In this document: one piece after another, positions 40,691-53,070 of the stretch | How positions within the stretch are numbered: the first letter of the stretch is position 1 | Layout of the letters: every line of letters begins with the position of its first letter | Origin: Citrus sinensis | Lineage: Eukaryota > Streptophyta > Magnoliopsida > Sapindales > Rutaceae | Assembly (NCBI RefSeq): GCF_022201045.2 | Contig: NC_068558.1 | Span: 49,703,501-49,767,500 of the forward strand | Length of the DNA stretch: 64,000 nt | Reading direction: 5' to 3' | Program-made: the position numbers and the translations under genes | The notes under the pieces: generated by a model | Database searches by the model: none | The model's input: the letters and a program-made list of their open reading frames with translations, nothing else | What the model was told of the DNA's origin: nothing

Positions 40691-41002
40691 TTTTTTTTTT
40701 TTTTTGATTACATGAGACTATTGCTCAGATTACAACTCATATACATGAGATTATTACTGATATTTACAAATCAGACTATTACTGGGACCAACTGACATCA
40801 ATGCTAATGGAGCTCTGCCCAGATTTTAACCCTCACAAATATTCGAGGGATGTCTACTCCTTACTCATGGGTAAGGGAGAAGACTACCTTCACTCAAATT
40901 AATTGAGGAAGAAAATACCCCCACAATGCTTTTGTGGGGGTTCGAACTGCTGCCCTCCAAGTTGGAGGGCAGCAGCCCTGGCCACTCGGGCTACTGCCCG
41001 AG
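40691..41002 (-). mobile_element. tRNA-derived SINE with a 15-bp target-site duplication
   Basis: On the minus strand the head has an A box (TAGCCCGAGTGGCC) and a B box (AGTTCGAACCCCC). The 3' end is the long T-run at 40688-40705, the A-tail of the element. It is flanked by a perfect 15-bp duplication, TGCCCCAATCTGTTT, at 40676-40690 and 41003-41017. The body contains CCTCAATTAATTTGAGTGAA and GAGTAGACATCCCTCGAATA, which tie it to the SINE at 53.1 kb. A B-box-flanking palindrome (GCTGCCCTCCAACTTGGAGG) sits in the tRNA-like anticodon-arm region. Confidence 0.92.
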
Positions 41003-41360
41003 TGCCCCAATCTGTTTCAATATAACCATCTGCCCCTTTTTTTCCTTGAATTGCACAAAAGGAAAGAGACAAACACCGGATATTATGCGATTAGCATATA
41101 TTCAAAGTATACAATTCAAATAGGCTTTTTTATGTTATATAATTACGTAACATATATGATTATGCAGCAGTCGTTGGATTTTCATTAAATAATCGTGGAA
41201 ATAATATAATTTTATTATCTTATATTTTTATAACCGTTGGCTACTATATAATCATGTATGTTATATGATTATGTAACATAACAATCTCCTTCAAATAAAT
41301 AAGTTCAAGAAGACGGAATTTCTTCAAAATAATTTTTTTTATATTTTTATTTCGGTTGGC

Positions 41361-41722
41361 TTTTAACACCTATCTAAAATCTTTATAACACCACTTTTTT
41401 AATATTATTTTTAAAATATCCTTAATTTAATTGATAAAATATAAATTCATATATTACAATTAACTATTGTCCCACAAAATTTTACTCAAAAAATTATTTT
41501 TTAAAATTACACATAAAAAAATTTCATATTTAAAAAGTTTTAATTAAAATTTAAGATATAAATATAAATAATGAGATGGGGTGGATGTAAAAAATTTAAT
41601 TAAAAATAATTTATTTAAATGTTTAATTAAATTTTTATTTAAGATAAAAAAAATTAATATGTGTTACGTTATTTAAATTATTTAAAAATAAATTTTATAA
41701 AGAATTTTGATGGGTGTCAAAA
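41361..41722. mobile_element. MITE-like element of about 360 bp
   Basis: The left end reads TTTTAACACCTATCTAAAAT. The right end, read on the minus strand, reads TTTTGACACCCATCAAAATT, and both continue into CTTTATAA, giving about 27 bp of terminal inverted repeat. The interior is AT-rich and non-coding. I could not assign a target-site duplication. Confidence 0.55.
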
Positions 41723-42696
41723 GATTACACTTTTATTTTTGCTTGTGTGCTGTACATGTGCGTTGCTAATTGATGGTCCCATCATAAAGTAGGACAAGTC
41801 AAGCACCGGAATCATGCCAAACTTTTGGTAGATTTGCACATTAATAAATCCTACAAGACCATTTTAAATTTAGACCCTAAGCATGCACGGTCGGTGGATA
41901 ACCAACCATCAGGATTTTTTTTTCTAATTTTTTAATTTTATTTATTTATGCAAGAAGTGCCTTACTCACCTTCTACCCAAACTTCAACCTTTCTCTCCAA
42001 GACCCCAATTTACCCACAACCTAGAAAGTCTAAGTTCAGATCCAAGGTACTGAACAAATTTCTTCTGCCAAAATTGACACCCTACACCACCAATTGGTCT
42101 ATAGACTTCAAAATCATGTCTTAGATCTCCCCACTCCAGAACATCATTCTAATACCCTTATGGTATTAGCCAAATCTTACCAGGTCCCAACCATAATCCA
42201 AATCTCAAAACAAATTCCCCGTCAAAGCTCGGACAAGACCTGAGTCCAAAAAGCCCGCTCCGGTATTTAAAAATATGGGAAGAGACATCCAGAACGCATG
42301 AGACCAAAATACAGTCTTCTAACGGTCAAATATTGTCATCGAGGCAGAGGTACCTACTAAGCAGTAAGCACACAAATGCAAGTTTGACAAAATAGAGTTC
42401 TAAAAGAGCTGCATTCTTCAGCTGAAACCTGTCAGAATACAAACTCATCGTTCCAGGAACCAACCACATTTTACATATTCTCCCTCAGTTTCCATTTCCC
42501 AAACACAACTCATCCCAGTAATAATAACATGACACAAAGCAAATTCTAATTGTATATGAACCTCTGAACACAAGTATCTATAGCGCTGAATGCCTACTTA
42601 TTACATTCAACATGAGAGAAACAAAAGAGGTTAGTGCTACCAAAAGTTTTAAATCAATTGGAAGCCTCAACAAGAAAGACTCTAATGATGCAAGAG
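41723..42696. other. 3' flank of the BTB gene
   Basis: About 41.95-42.65 kb is less AT-rich and may be partly 3' untranslated sequence or an eroded repeat. No coding signal is seen. Confidence 0.35.
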
Positions 42697-45600
42697 TCAG
42701 TGCCTGATAGTAAGCTCAGCCCTGAGGTGGAGGATACCGTTGATGAAGTAAAGACTATCATCCGCCATGAAGGATGTCCATGGTATGGCAAATAAGTTTC
42801 GGTATCCAACTGCCTTGCCTCCAGTGAATGTGTAGTTGCCTTTGTATTTGCTAACAAACTCCTCAGTAGGCTTTGACCTGGCTGCAAACTCGTAATCCAC
42901 AGCAAAACTCACTGACCCCTTTTCCTGCATCCCCAAGAACAACCCAAAACAATGGAAAGAGCTCTGCTGGTCCATGTTGCAGTGTGCAGAGAGGAAGAAC
43001 CCTTGCCCACCCAAGTGAAATGCTTGAGAGTAGACGCGTCCAGATGGGAACAAATTTTCACACTCCTCCCGCTTCAAGTCCAGGTAAACCACACATTGTT
43101 GCCGAGGACGCTCAAATTCTACTACTTTGACGGGCCGATACTTGTATGCACGTTCAACAAAGCGTCGATTCAAGGTGACCGACTCCTCTGCCGCCAAGGT
43201 TCGTTGTCGATGTGGGGCTTCAGCCTTAAAGAACAGAGCTTCAAGCACTAACTTGGACGCAACATCATGATCAAAGTCATTACAGGTTAAAACCTTCTTT
43301 AGCTTCCGGCAGGTCATGTGAGGAAAGCGAATGAAGCGTGCAAGACGTGAGCCCAAAACCTCACGTCGCTCCTCCACTCTCGGGTACTGGGCTCTGGCCC
43401 ACTTTAACACAAAATCATATACAGCATCTTCAGAAGCAATTTGAAGATCATCACTAGACAATATTGCCTCAACTCCAGCAAGGGGCAAGGCCATTACCTC
43501 ATCTTGGAACCTGGTAAAAATGAAAACCTCATGCATAAGCTTCCCAAATATTAGAAGCGTTAAAGTCTCACAAGCATTTAAACCTTCTAAATAAGGAATC
43601 CAGTAGAACAGTCAAGAATACAATCCCAATCAAGCAAGAACCTACTTGGTCATGTCCTTATATCGAGATGCAAGGTACTGTCTCGCAGCATCGGTCAATG
43701 GCTGGACTGCTTCACCCATCAGGACACTGGAGGGAAGCTCCAGATAAAGCAATGCAGACTCTGGAGTCATGGGCATATTCCTCAATAGACGGCTGCAGTA
43801 TCGCATGCATGAAGCAACCTCAAACTTGTCCGCAGCCATAAGCACATCAAGCAATGCAGGAGCTGCAGTAGTCGATAAAGTATTGCTGTACATAAAATTC
43901 AGAAGTTCCATGAGGGCAGCTTCCTCTGCTCAAGAAAAGAAAGAACTTATTAACAGTAGCACTGGTAAATTTAATTATCCAATAATAAGCAAAGGACCTC
44001 AAGCAAGAAATCTTACAAAGATAAAGAATAATTATTTATCAAATAACAGCCAATAAAAATTGACCATACCAGATGCATTGATACGCAGCGCTACATGTCG
44101 TTGTTCTGACTCCTTCATCCCATTTGAGAATAGCTACAACAGATAAACAAAAAAGATTCAGAATCATGTGATAGAAAACATCTATTAGTGATTGCACCAA
44201 AATTTTAAAAACACCACAGAGCAAAATCATAACCCTACTTTGTAGAAAAATGGACTTTTTGCCGCTAAGATTGGAGAGCTTATGTGTAATGTTTTAACTC
44301 TCACAACTGTAGAACAATCCATGCTCCAGCTTGACTCATTTCCATTTGCAGCTTCATCACCTGCAAGAGTCACAACATTCAGAGTAGAACGACCATGGAC
44401 AAATCCAAAACAGATAGCCAAAGAGTTATAGAAAGAAACATATTCATTTACTCTAAAGATTACACGAGTTCTTCATCAAACAACCCATTAAACAAAAATA
44501 ATCTACCAAGTGTTGTATTGGACATATAATGCCTTATCGAATCCAGAAACCTCATGGGCACATTATGACATTGTTCAGTCTTAAACTAAAGACTAACACA
44601 TGCACAAACCACCACCCCCCCCCCCCCTGGGGCGCGGGAGAAAAAATAATATTACTATATCTTATCTTCCCAATAAGTACACAATCTATTAAAAAAAAAG
44701 AAAGGTCATACAGGACACTTACTCATTACTAATTTGACAGAACGAAAAGATCTGTATACTTTAAAGAAACACCAAAAGGAAAATGAAAATTCATAGAAAA
44801 CCTTTTCACTACCTGAGGGTGACCCTTCAATCATTGCCTCCACTTCCTCATCTTGGTTTTCACAGCCCACACAATCATCCATATCGGGCTGGTTTAAAAT
44901 CTGCTCCTCAGGGCAAGCAGAGAGATCCAAACCTGAAAATTAGTTGTAAATGCCAATCAACATCAAACCATATCATATGCCAGGGAAGCAAGGAAAGGCC
45001 CCCATGCTTATGAATAGGCTCAAACATTCACTAATAAAAAAGTAATACAATCTTTATTCTTACACATTTTCCAAGCCCTAAAAAGACTCGTAGGCAGATT
45101 AAATCTTTTTCCCACAACAGAAAATAGGCTAATATAACATATGAGAACTCATTTTTTGCAGCCAATCATCCACAAAGTATTTGCTACATTAACTCAGCTT
45201 TATATGATGAACAGCACAAATCCCCCGCCCCAACAATATTTTAGAACAAAAGAAAATCAAATCAAAGCTTCAACTAGAATTCTTCATTCAAAATGACATT
45301 GATTGGACACTGTGGGTTATATGCTTCCATGAATTATACCAGCTTTTACGAGACCAAACAACAAAACTCAAAATTTAGACTGCATTACGTCCTCCTCATT
45401 TTTCAGGCACAACAAAATCAAATTTTGATAAACAAATTACAGCTCAAATCTCAAATCTCAATATTCACTTTCCTCAGGTTTCTCACAGCTGCAAAACAAA
45501 GATGCAAACTTTCAATTGGCCAAAACCACCCTCCTTTCTATCTTTATCCACAAATATCTAGCCAAACAAACAGTAACCATACAGGAAAATTGGAAAAAAA

Positions 45601-45878
45601 TTCCAAGAAATTAAAAAAAAAAACTGACCGTTGTCCTTCTTGATATCTTCTCTTCGCCTCTTACGGTCCCTAGCCCAATCGGCGATACTAGTGCACCCCT
45701 CTCCGTCGGACCTGCTCTCCGGAGGGTCACCCATGATCTCGATCCGAAGAAGCCGGTCTGAGAAATTACTATCATTAAAAGCGAACCCAAAATCTCCATC
45801 GGAGGAAGAAGCACTACGCGAGATATCCGAATCCATTTCTGTTCTCGGGTCAAATAGATCCGTGTTCACGTCTCTCAT
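42697..45878 (-). CDS. LRB1: BTB-BACK protein of the POB1 / LIGHT-RESPONSE BTB (LRB) group
   Basis: Six exons give 550 residues: 45629-45878, 44813-44932, 44239-44360, 44070-44133, 43646-43928 and 42697-43510. The N-terminus (NTDLFDP, then [19 protein letters not shown]) and a basic nuclear-type stretch (DRKRRRED) match POB1. The BTB domain starts around [25 protein letters not shown] domain ([20 protein letters not shown]) follows, then the conserved C-terminal region with [13 protein letters not shown]-like and [20 protein letters not shown] segments. In Arabidopsis, LRB proteins are substrate adaptors of CUL3 ubiquitin ligases that help degrade phytochrome B with PIF3. Which of the POB1 paralogues is orthologous cannot be decided here. 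In Arabidopsis the LRB1 gene neighbours GBF3 (from memory). Confidence 0.95.
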
Positions 45879-48062
45879 TATGAAAACCCCCCACTCTCTC
45901 TCTCCCTTGACTCAATCTCTTTCTCAAAGAAAGAGAGGATCGGAAAAAAAAAATGCACAAATGTTACGAACTTGAAACCCTAAAATAGTGAGCTGGCGGC
46001 GTTATCTATAATTGCAAAGAGCAAATGGCTAGAAAGAAAGCATAGAATGATTAATGAAAAATGAAATGAATGAATGAAAAACCGAAGCCCACGTCCCCCC
46101 CACCGTCGCCTGCCCTGGTTCATATATATAGAATATGTTATGTTGTGCGTGCTGGTTTCGTTTTGTTTGGTAAATTTGGTTCCTTCATTTGTTTTGTTTT
46201 GTTTTGTTTTGGTCCACATGCGTGATCGTGTGTGTTGGAGTATGGCCAACCGTATATTGTTTGACAAGTTTTTATTTTTATTTTTTATGTTTTAATCCTT
46301 TAAGGCGGCCTTTGAATTTTTGTTGTATTTCTTTCTCGTTCTTTTCCTTTTATTTTGTTAGTGCCGACGTGGATAACGGAGTGGAGAGATTCAACTGATT
46401 TTTTTTTTTAGTCCTAATGATAAGATCAATTAATTTTATTATGAAAGAAGTTATAATTTAAAAGAGATATTATTAAAAATTTATTATTTGAAATTATTCT
46501 TAATACAAATAATATAGAGATAAAGGATTCATGACATTAATAATTAATGTCAAATTCAATGTATAAAAATTAATAAAATAGATGGATATAGTTTTAAAAA
46601 AATTAGTACCTATGTTTATATAGCATTTGAAATATGCAAGTTATCTTCAAAATCTAAAAGTTTATATTTTTTTTAATGTTTTTCTCTGAATGTAAATTTT
46701 GTATATATTATCTAATGATTTAATAACTAATTCTAAAGAATAAACTATTATCTCAAATAGTTTTAGAAAATTCTTTTACTGTATTCAAAACATTTAATGT
46801 AACAAAACATATATATTTTTTACTATACATATCATTTTTATTATGTGAAGGCATATTTCCCAATAGGAGGTATAGAAAAATAATAACTTATTGTTATATT
46901 AAGTTTATTCTCATTTATTATTTTTAAACGAACATGTTATATTCTGTGAAAAAAAAAACACCATCACATTATATTCAATCCAAATTTTTAACTGTATGCA
47001 GCTGCATGGTTCAAAATTTTACACAATTTTAATTTTTTTCTTTTCGTCATTTTTTTTAGAACTTGTGAGTTGTTACTTGTTACAATCATTTACCTTTATC
47101 AACATGGTGATAAATTTGTAAATGAAATATTATTTTTCTTGTAATTTTGAATACTTTAACTAGGATTTATAAAGTACAATATTAATTCAAAATATATGTT
47201 GATAAAGCTCACAAATAGTAATTAAAATTCTAATATTTGGATCTCAACTACATGATTCACTTAATTATTAGATAATAAATTTCATAATTAGTAAAATTAA
47301 TATTTTATCATCGAAGATTTGAATATTACATCAATTAGGATATAAATTAGGATCTCTAACATTATTCATCTCCCAACTATTTAATTTCTATGAAGGCCAA
47401 AGCATTAGTATTTTAATGCATAATTTTTTTTTTGAAAACTATATATCCCAAATTTTTATCTTAAAAAAATTATCCTAATTGATGTGATATTTACTAATTA
47501 GTTGATGAGATATTATAATTAGTTTATTTAGATTTTTAAAAAAATTACTAACCGCCGCTTAATTAATTAATTGGTAGTGCATTGACCACTAATTGGAGGG
47601 AAAACGAAGGAGAGCCCAAAAATACAAAATGATGGACGGCTACAATTAACAATTAATGGAATACTTAGTCTAATGAAAGGAACCTGATTATGATTAATAA
47701 TTAAATTTTATTTTCACGGGTTAGGCGACAGGCGACCAAATCATAAAAATTAAAGTGACTCCGCGCCTTAAGAAATTAATAAATTCGACTCTGCCTCCTA
47801 TTAATGATCAATTCACCAAACATACATGCACTATCTGAGTTGCAATAATGGCATTCTTGATAACTGTTATTTGGTTGAGATAATAAATCTCTTTTTTTAA
47901 AATAAAAGATTAGAAGTTTAAATCTGCTCAAATTTTAAGAAAAGAAACTAGATTTGTCACATTGTCAATGAACTAAATTAAAAAAAAAATCACTAAACAT
48001 AGATTAATAATTTTCGCAGGTCCTTATCTTGGGACTAAATATTGCCTGATGCTTGTACAAAA
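45879..48062. other. BTB upstream region and AT-rich gap
   Basis: This is the BTB promoter followed by very AT-rich DNA. A GTTTT repeat lies near 46186-46210. No gene is seen. Confidence 0.4.
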
Positions 48063-49181
48063 GGGTAATTTTTAAAAACCTCTCATGAGATTTAAGCCTG
48101 TTGCAAGTAAATGGTGAAAATCATTTTATTTGTAAAAAACCTCCTACCATCAGTTAAAAATTCCATTGACTAACTGTTAACTTTGAAAAGATAATATTAC
48201 CCCCAATAATAATTTATAGATCGACACAACTAAAGTACAAGGGCTGAAACTTATGATGCGTAAACCACTGACTTTATTTTTTTGATATTTTTACCCTCAC
48301 AATTCTAAATATTTACAATTTTATAAGTAATTAAAACAATTATTTTCACCATGATCAAGTTATTGATAATTCCTTAAAATCTTAAAAAAATTAAAATTAC
48401 AAATCTTAAAATTTATAAAAAAATATGCTACTGTTTTTCTATTAAATTTTCTGTTGTTTCTCGGTAAATTCGTTGTTATTTTGTGTATGACGCTTGCCCG
48501 AAAACGGTCACGATATATTTTGAATGGGTAATGATGGGGATTGATAGTAAAAGTTTGTATTTCTTAAATTTTTTTACATTTGACAACTCACTAATTCATG
48601 TGTAGGTCTATTTAAAATTTGTTCTTGTTTATGGAGCTTGTTGGAAAATTGTCATAATGCATTTTGAATGGGTAATGATGGGGATGGGCAGTAAAAGTTG
48701 TTTGTGTTATTTGAGCTTCCCGAATCCATTAAGAGTAGAGGGGAAGAAGAAATGCAAATTGTTTGTGTGTGTGCCGCTTGTGAGCCTTAAATTAGCGTGC
48801 AAGCCAATTGTCCTATAGCAAAACAATTATATATTTTTTTTAAGTTTGTAATTTTTTTAAAAGATTTTAAGGAAATATCAATAACTTGATCATGGTGAAA
48901 ATAATTATTTTAATTACTTATGAAATTATAAATATTTGGAATTGTAAAGGGTAAAAATATCAAAAAAATAAAGTCAGTGGTTTACGCATCGTAAGTTTCA
49001 GCCCTTGTACTTTAGTTGTGTCGGTCTATAAACTATTATTAAGGTAATATTATCTTTTTAAAATTAATAATTAATCAATGAAAATTTTAACTGATGGTAG
49101 GAGGTCTTTTACAAATAAAATAATTTTTACCATTTACTTGCAACAATCTAAAACTTCAAGGGAGATTTTAAAAAATTATCC
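48063..49181. mobile_element. Mutator-like non-autonomous element, 1.12 kb, with very long TIRs
   Basis: The arms at about 48063-48424 and 48832-49181 are inverted copies of roughly 350 bp. Both begin GG(G/A)TAATTTTT and share long blocks such as CTTATGATGCGTAAACCACT (left) and its complement on the right. A perfect 10-bp duplication, TTGTACAAAA, flanks the element (48053-48062 and 49182-49191). The length of the arms and of the duplication are typical of TIR-type MULEs. The central 400 bp carry an imperfect direct repeat spaced 144 bp apart (TTTTGAATGGGTAATGATGG near 48518 and 48662) and no transposase. It needs a partner for movement. Confidence 0.88.
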
Positions 49182-49537
49182 TTGTACAAAAATTTGAATA
49201 ACGACTAGGGGCAAAAGAAAAATACAAAATTTTCAAAGTGAAGAAGGCAAAATTCAAATACGATTTGGAGAGATCCTTCTGTCAAGGTCATGTCACACCA
49301 TCGTTAATAGACCGTGATATTATCAGTACTTGGTAAAATAATTAATTAATTTCTGCCAAAAATTGTTCGACAAGCAGGCAACCTCAGAGTGTAATGCAAC
49401 AAGCCAAAAATTGGTAGTCTCGTCTTAGTAACTTCTTCCTTCGCTTTCCCGGCCAATTCCTCTTATTTATCTTCTTTTTTTATCGCAACGTACACTGTAA
49501 GCTGCAAGAGCAAGACACACGCAACCACAGGAATTCA

Positions 49538-50200
49538 GGGTGCGTTTGACGTATTATGTTATATTATGTTATATTATATTATTTTAATATTGATATATTA
49601 TATTATATTGTATTATATTAGTACTGTATTATAATAATATTATACAATATTTAGTGCTATACTGTATTGTATTATTTTTTTAATTAATTTAAATTAAATA
49701 TTATATTATATTAATGTTTTTATATTATATTAATATATTTAAATTGCATTAATATTTTATGTTATTATTTATATTATTATTAATTTTAAATTAATATTAT
49801 TCAAATTTATTCATATTTAAATATTTTTATTAGCTATAATAAATTATAAATTTATTAATAAATTATAATGTAAAAATAAAAAAAATATACTATTATTGAA
49901 TGATAAATTATTTATTTATTAATTTATATTAATAATTATAATGTAAAAACAAATAAAATAAAATATTATTAAATTAAAAACTATATTTATTTATTATTTT
50001 AGTATTATAATAATAATAATAAAGCAAAAAGCAAAAGTTAAAAGCAAAAGAAAAAAAAAAAAAAAACAAAGCTAATGCGTCAACTGACGCATTAGCCTCC
50101 CACCCCAATCCCTTGTCATGTTTTCCCAAACATAAATTTAGTATTAACTTAATGTAAATAGTAATTTAATACTATTTTAATACTACAACCAAATACACCC
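49538..50200. mobile_element. MITE copy A (GGGTGCGTTTG family)
   Basis: The left end reads GGGTGCGTTTGACGTATTAT. The right end, read on the minus strand, reads GGGTGTATTTGGTTGTAGTA. A TCA triplet flanks each side, fitting a 3-bp duplication as made by PIF/Harbinger-type elements, although the family call is tentative. The inside is AT-rich. Near the right end an A-run is followed by a 26-bp palindrome (50071-50096) and a C-rich stretch. It is closely related to copy B, which starts 19 bp later in the same orientation. Confidence 0.8.
50071..50096. repeat. perfect palindrome in MITE A
   Basis: Arms GCTAATGCGTCA and TGACGCATTAGC are separated by AC. The counterpart in copy B lies at 50864-50889. 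Confidence 0.95.
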
Positions 50201-50219
50201 TCACTTCACTATAAGTTAT

Positions 50220-51004
50220 GGGTGCGTTTGACACACTATATTATATTACATTGTATTACATTATTTTTATGTTGGTGTATTGTATTATATTGTATTACAT
50301 TAGCACTGTATTATAACAATATTGTACTATGTTTGGTGCTATATTGTACTGTATTAATTTTTAATTATACTATGTTTGGTGTTGCACTATACTGTATTAA
50401 TTTTTTGTGATTAATTTATATTATATATTTATAAAATAATATTTATTAGTACTTAAAAAATCTAAATATAAAAGTCTTATATTTTAGAAATTTAATTATA
50501 AAATGAATTGTGCTAATATTTTATATTATTATTTATGTTATTATTAATTTTAGATTAATATTATTGAAATTCATTCGTATTTAAATATTTATTATTTATT
50601 ATATTATATTATTTAAAAATATTAAATATTAAATATTAATATTACAATAATTAAATAGTGTAATATTAAATTATATTTTATATACTTTTAAGTATTTATT
50701 ATTAATCATATTAAATTATAAATTTATTAATAAATTATGATATAAAAATAAAAAAATAAAAAAATAATATTATATTATAAATTAAAAATTATATATTTAT
50801 CAATTTTTATTATTATTAAGTAAAACTAAAAGTTAAAGTTATTTAAAAAAAAAAAAAAAACAAGCTAATGCGGGAGTTCCCGCATTAGCACGCCTCCCGA
50901 TGCCCAATCCCAATGAGGCTCAATTGCTCCCAAACATGTTATTGGTTTAAATTAATGCTGGGTCCACAATTAATCTTATGCAATACCACACACCAAACAC
51001 ACCC
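50220..51004. mobile_element. MITE copy B (GGGTGCGTTTG family)
   Basis: The left end reads GGGTGCGTTTGACACACTAT. The right end, read on the minus strand, reads GGGTGTGTTTGGTGTGTGGT, and a TAT triplet lies on each side. The order of parts is the same as in copy A: AT-rich body, A-run, 26-bp palindrome (50864-50889), then CGCCTCCCGATGCCCAATCC. The 63-codon frame at 50222-50410 lies wholly inside this non-coding element and is not a gene. Confidence 0.8.
50864..50889. repeat. perfect palindrome in MITE B
   Basis: Arms GCTAATGCGGGA and TCCCGCATTAGC are separated by GT. It has the same length and position as the palindrome in MITE A, with two paired differences in the stem. Confidence 0.95.
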
Positions 51005-51254
51005 TATAAGAACACGGACTTGATTTCTTACTTTAATTTGACCGTGCACATCTGACATCACAGAATGTGGAAGGTGTAAAAAAACGGATAGTTAGCCTCA
51101 ATTTTAATTAATTAATGAAAGCAACGACATATATTACGCATAAAATGTAGAGAAACAATTATTCAACAGAAAGCGAAAAGAAAAAAAAAAGAAAAAAAGA
51201 GGAACACTGTAGAGATAGAGAAAACGGTGAACAAGTGTATGTTACACAACACAC

Positions 51255-51448
51255 ATACAGGAGGTGCTCCCTTCAATCCAAACAAGGACAGAAGAAGGCA
51301 AACACGTCCCCGAGGTCATGCAAACCCTTACGATGCGCATATATATATATCTAAAGTGTACGTCACAGAGGTATCCACGAACCAGCTGACGGGTTAATTA
51401 CCCTCACTGCTTCCTCATTTTGGAGTAAAGGTAGCTAGCTCCATTTCA
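51255..51448 (-). ncRNA. MIR159: MIR159-family precursor, locus A
   Basis: On the minus strand the 3' arm at 51262-51282 starts UUUGGAUUGAAGGGAGC. This is identical to canonical miR159 over its first 17 bases, but it ends ACCU where the usual form ends UCUA. The 5' arm at 51417-51442 (GGAGCTAGCTACCTTTACTC) pairs with it with a few mismatches. The upper stem contains GGGTTTGCATGACCT, which locus B shares at exactly the same distance: 34 nt from the mature 5' end. A long upper stem beyond the miRNA duplex is typical of MIR159/319 precursors. miR159 represses GAMYB-type MYB mRNAs. A TATA box lies upstream at 51572-51579. Confidence 0.82.
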
Positions 51449-51571
51449 GTAACACCCAAAACCTAGTGGACTAGCAGGCGCTGCACTCTGAAACCTAAAC
51501 CCACAAAGACAAGAGGAGAAAGTTCTGTTGATGTCTCTGAAGGGACTTTTGTATATAGCTAGTAACTAGGG

Positions 51572-51579
51572 CTTTTATA
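51572..51579 (-). promoter_or_regulatory. TATA box of MIR159 locus A
   Basis: It reads TATAAAAG on the minus strand, about 125 bp upstream of the hairpin. Confidence 0.5.
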
Positions 51580-53057
51580 TCGAGAACCGAGAACGGTGAT
51601 TGAGATGAGCCCTAGCTAGCTAGCAGAAGCCAGTGGACAGACGACGAGAATCGGATAGGATTTTGACATTAATGGGGGAAATCTGTGAGGATAGATTTTC
51701 TCTTGAAACGAGACAGCTGTGTAGTGTGTAAAGTGTTGTCTAACCTAATATAAATCTCTGAGTCTGACAATAGTCGAAACACATATCATTTCTAATGGAG
51801 GCGGAGGCCACGCCACAGCCCCACGCCCATTAATCTTTCTTCTTTCCGTTTATCCTCTTTTCAAATTTCACAATCTGGGTTGTAACTAGGCCAAGTGTAT
51901 CCTACATTGTATCTAACATTACACTTGTAATTGCACCCTAAAATCAAACACGCGCTTGAATTTGTTGACTGCAATATTTCTGTTGATATACATTACATTA
52001 TATTGAACGTTATGTAACATAGCATGATCTATTTAAGTAATAACTCATAACTGGCTTTTTTAGCAACTTACTGCAAATTCATTTGGGTTATTGGAGTGAT
52101 CTAGTTATTATGACACTCGACGTGTGAGATTGTAATGCTATAATCTTTAAATGCGAGCCCGAGGATTTCAATGGTAGAAAATATAGTAATAATAATAATT
52201 TTGAGGGGGATCATAACCAAATAACAATAAAATGGGAGGAAATATAATATCCTCTAAAATTCACATGCAAATGCAATTGCATTAAATTAGAGAAAATTTT
52301 TGGTGTTCCTAAAACATTACTCCTTAACCATTCACTATTTACTATGTATATATGCAAATTATTAAGATTAATAAGTATATACATGACGAACAATAAAGTA
52401 TCTACTATTTGATAAGTAGTGCTCTAAGAGCATCAAAGACTTTTCCTTCATTAAATACCCTAATCTTCGTTGATTTTCTTTTACTTGGCTCCATATTTGA
52501 TGGTCCATCTAAGGCTTCAACGTAATTCTGAGCAACCAAGTTAGCTGTGAAATTATATTTATACTAATTTACTAATACTTATTACTACAAAATAATTATT
52601 AAAGGGAAATTAATTTTATTTAACTAATTAAATCAATTAATAATATGACATGTTATCAGTATGATAGTCATATAGAGTTTTATTATGAAGTCAGAATTTG
52701 TTGAAACTATCAACAGCATATCATACATGTTCCGTAAATTTTACGAGATGCCATCTAAATTGATGGGGAATTTATAAATGTCACCGTTCCATAAACGTTT
52801 ATGGCATGTCATTATGACACTTGACATTAGCAAATCTGTTCAGCGCATTTGACGCCCCTTTTTATTACCTTTCCTGCCTTCTTGCAAAGCACACTCTGCA
52901 GCTGTCGTCGATAGTACACGACTCATCATCAAATTAACACATGCTGAACTTTATAATTCATCCAATCCAACCATTTATATTATTTTAATTTAATTAAATA
53001 TCCATCTCTTTTGATCGAATGCGTTATTAGTTGAGCATGAGATTGCTGTGTGTAAAT
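51580..53057. other. AT-rich intergenic DNA
   Basis: No gene is seen. This is upstream DNA of MIR159 locus A and then AT-rich spacer. Confidence 0.4.
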
Positions 53058-53070
53058 TCCACATGTAGCT

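Noticed and set aside
50222-50410. 63-codon open frame rich in Tyr, Leu and Cys
   Set aside because: It lies wholly within the AT-rich body of MITE copy B.
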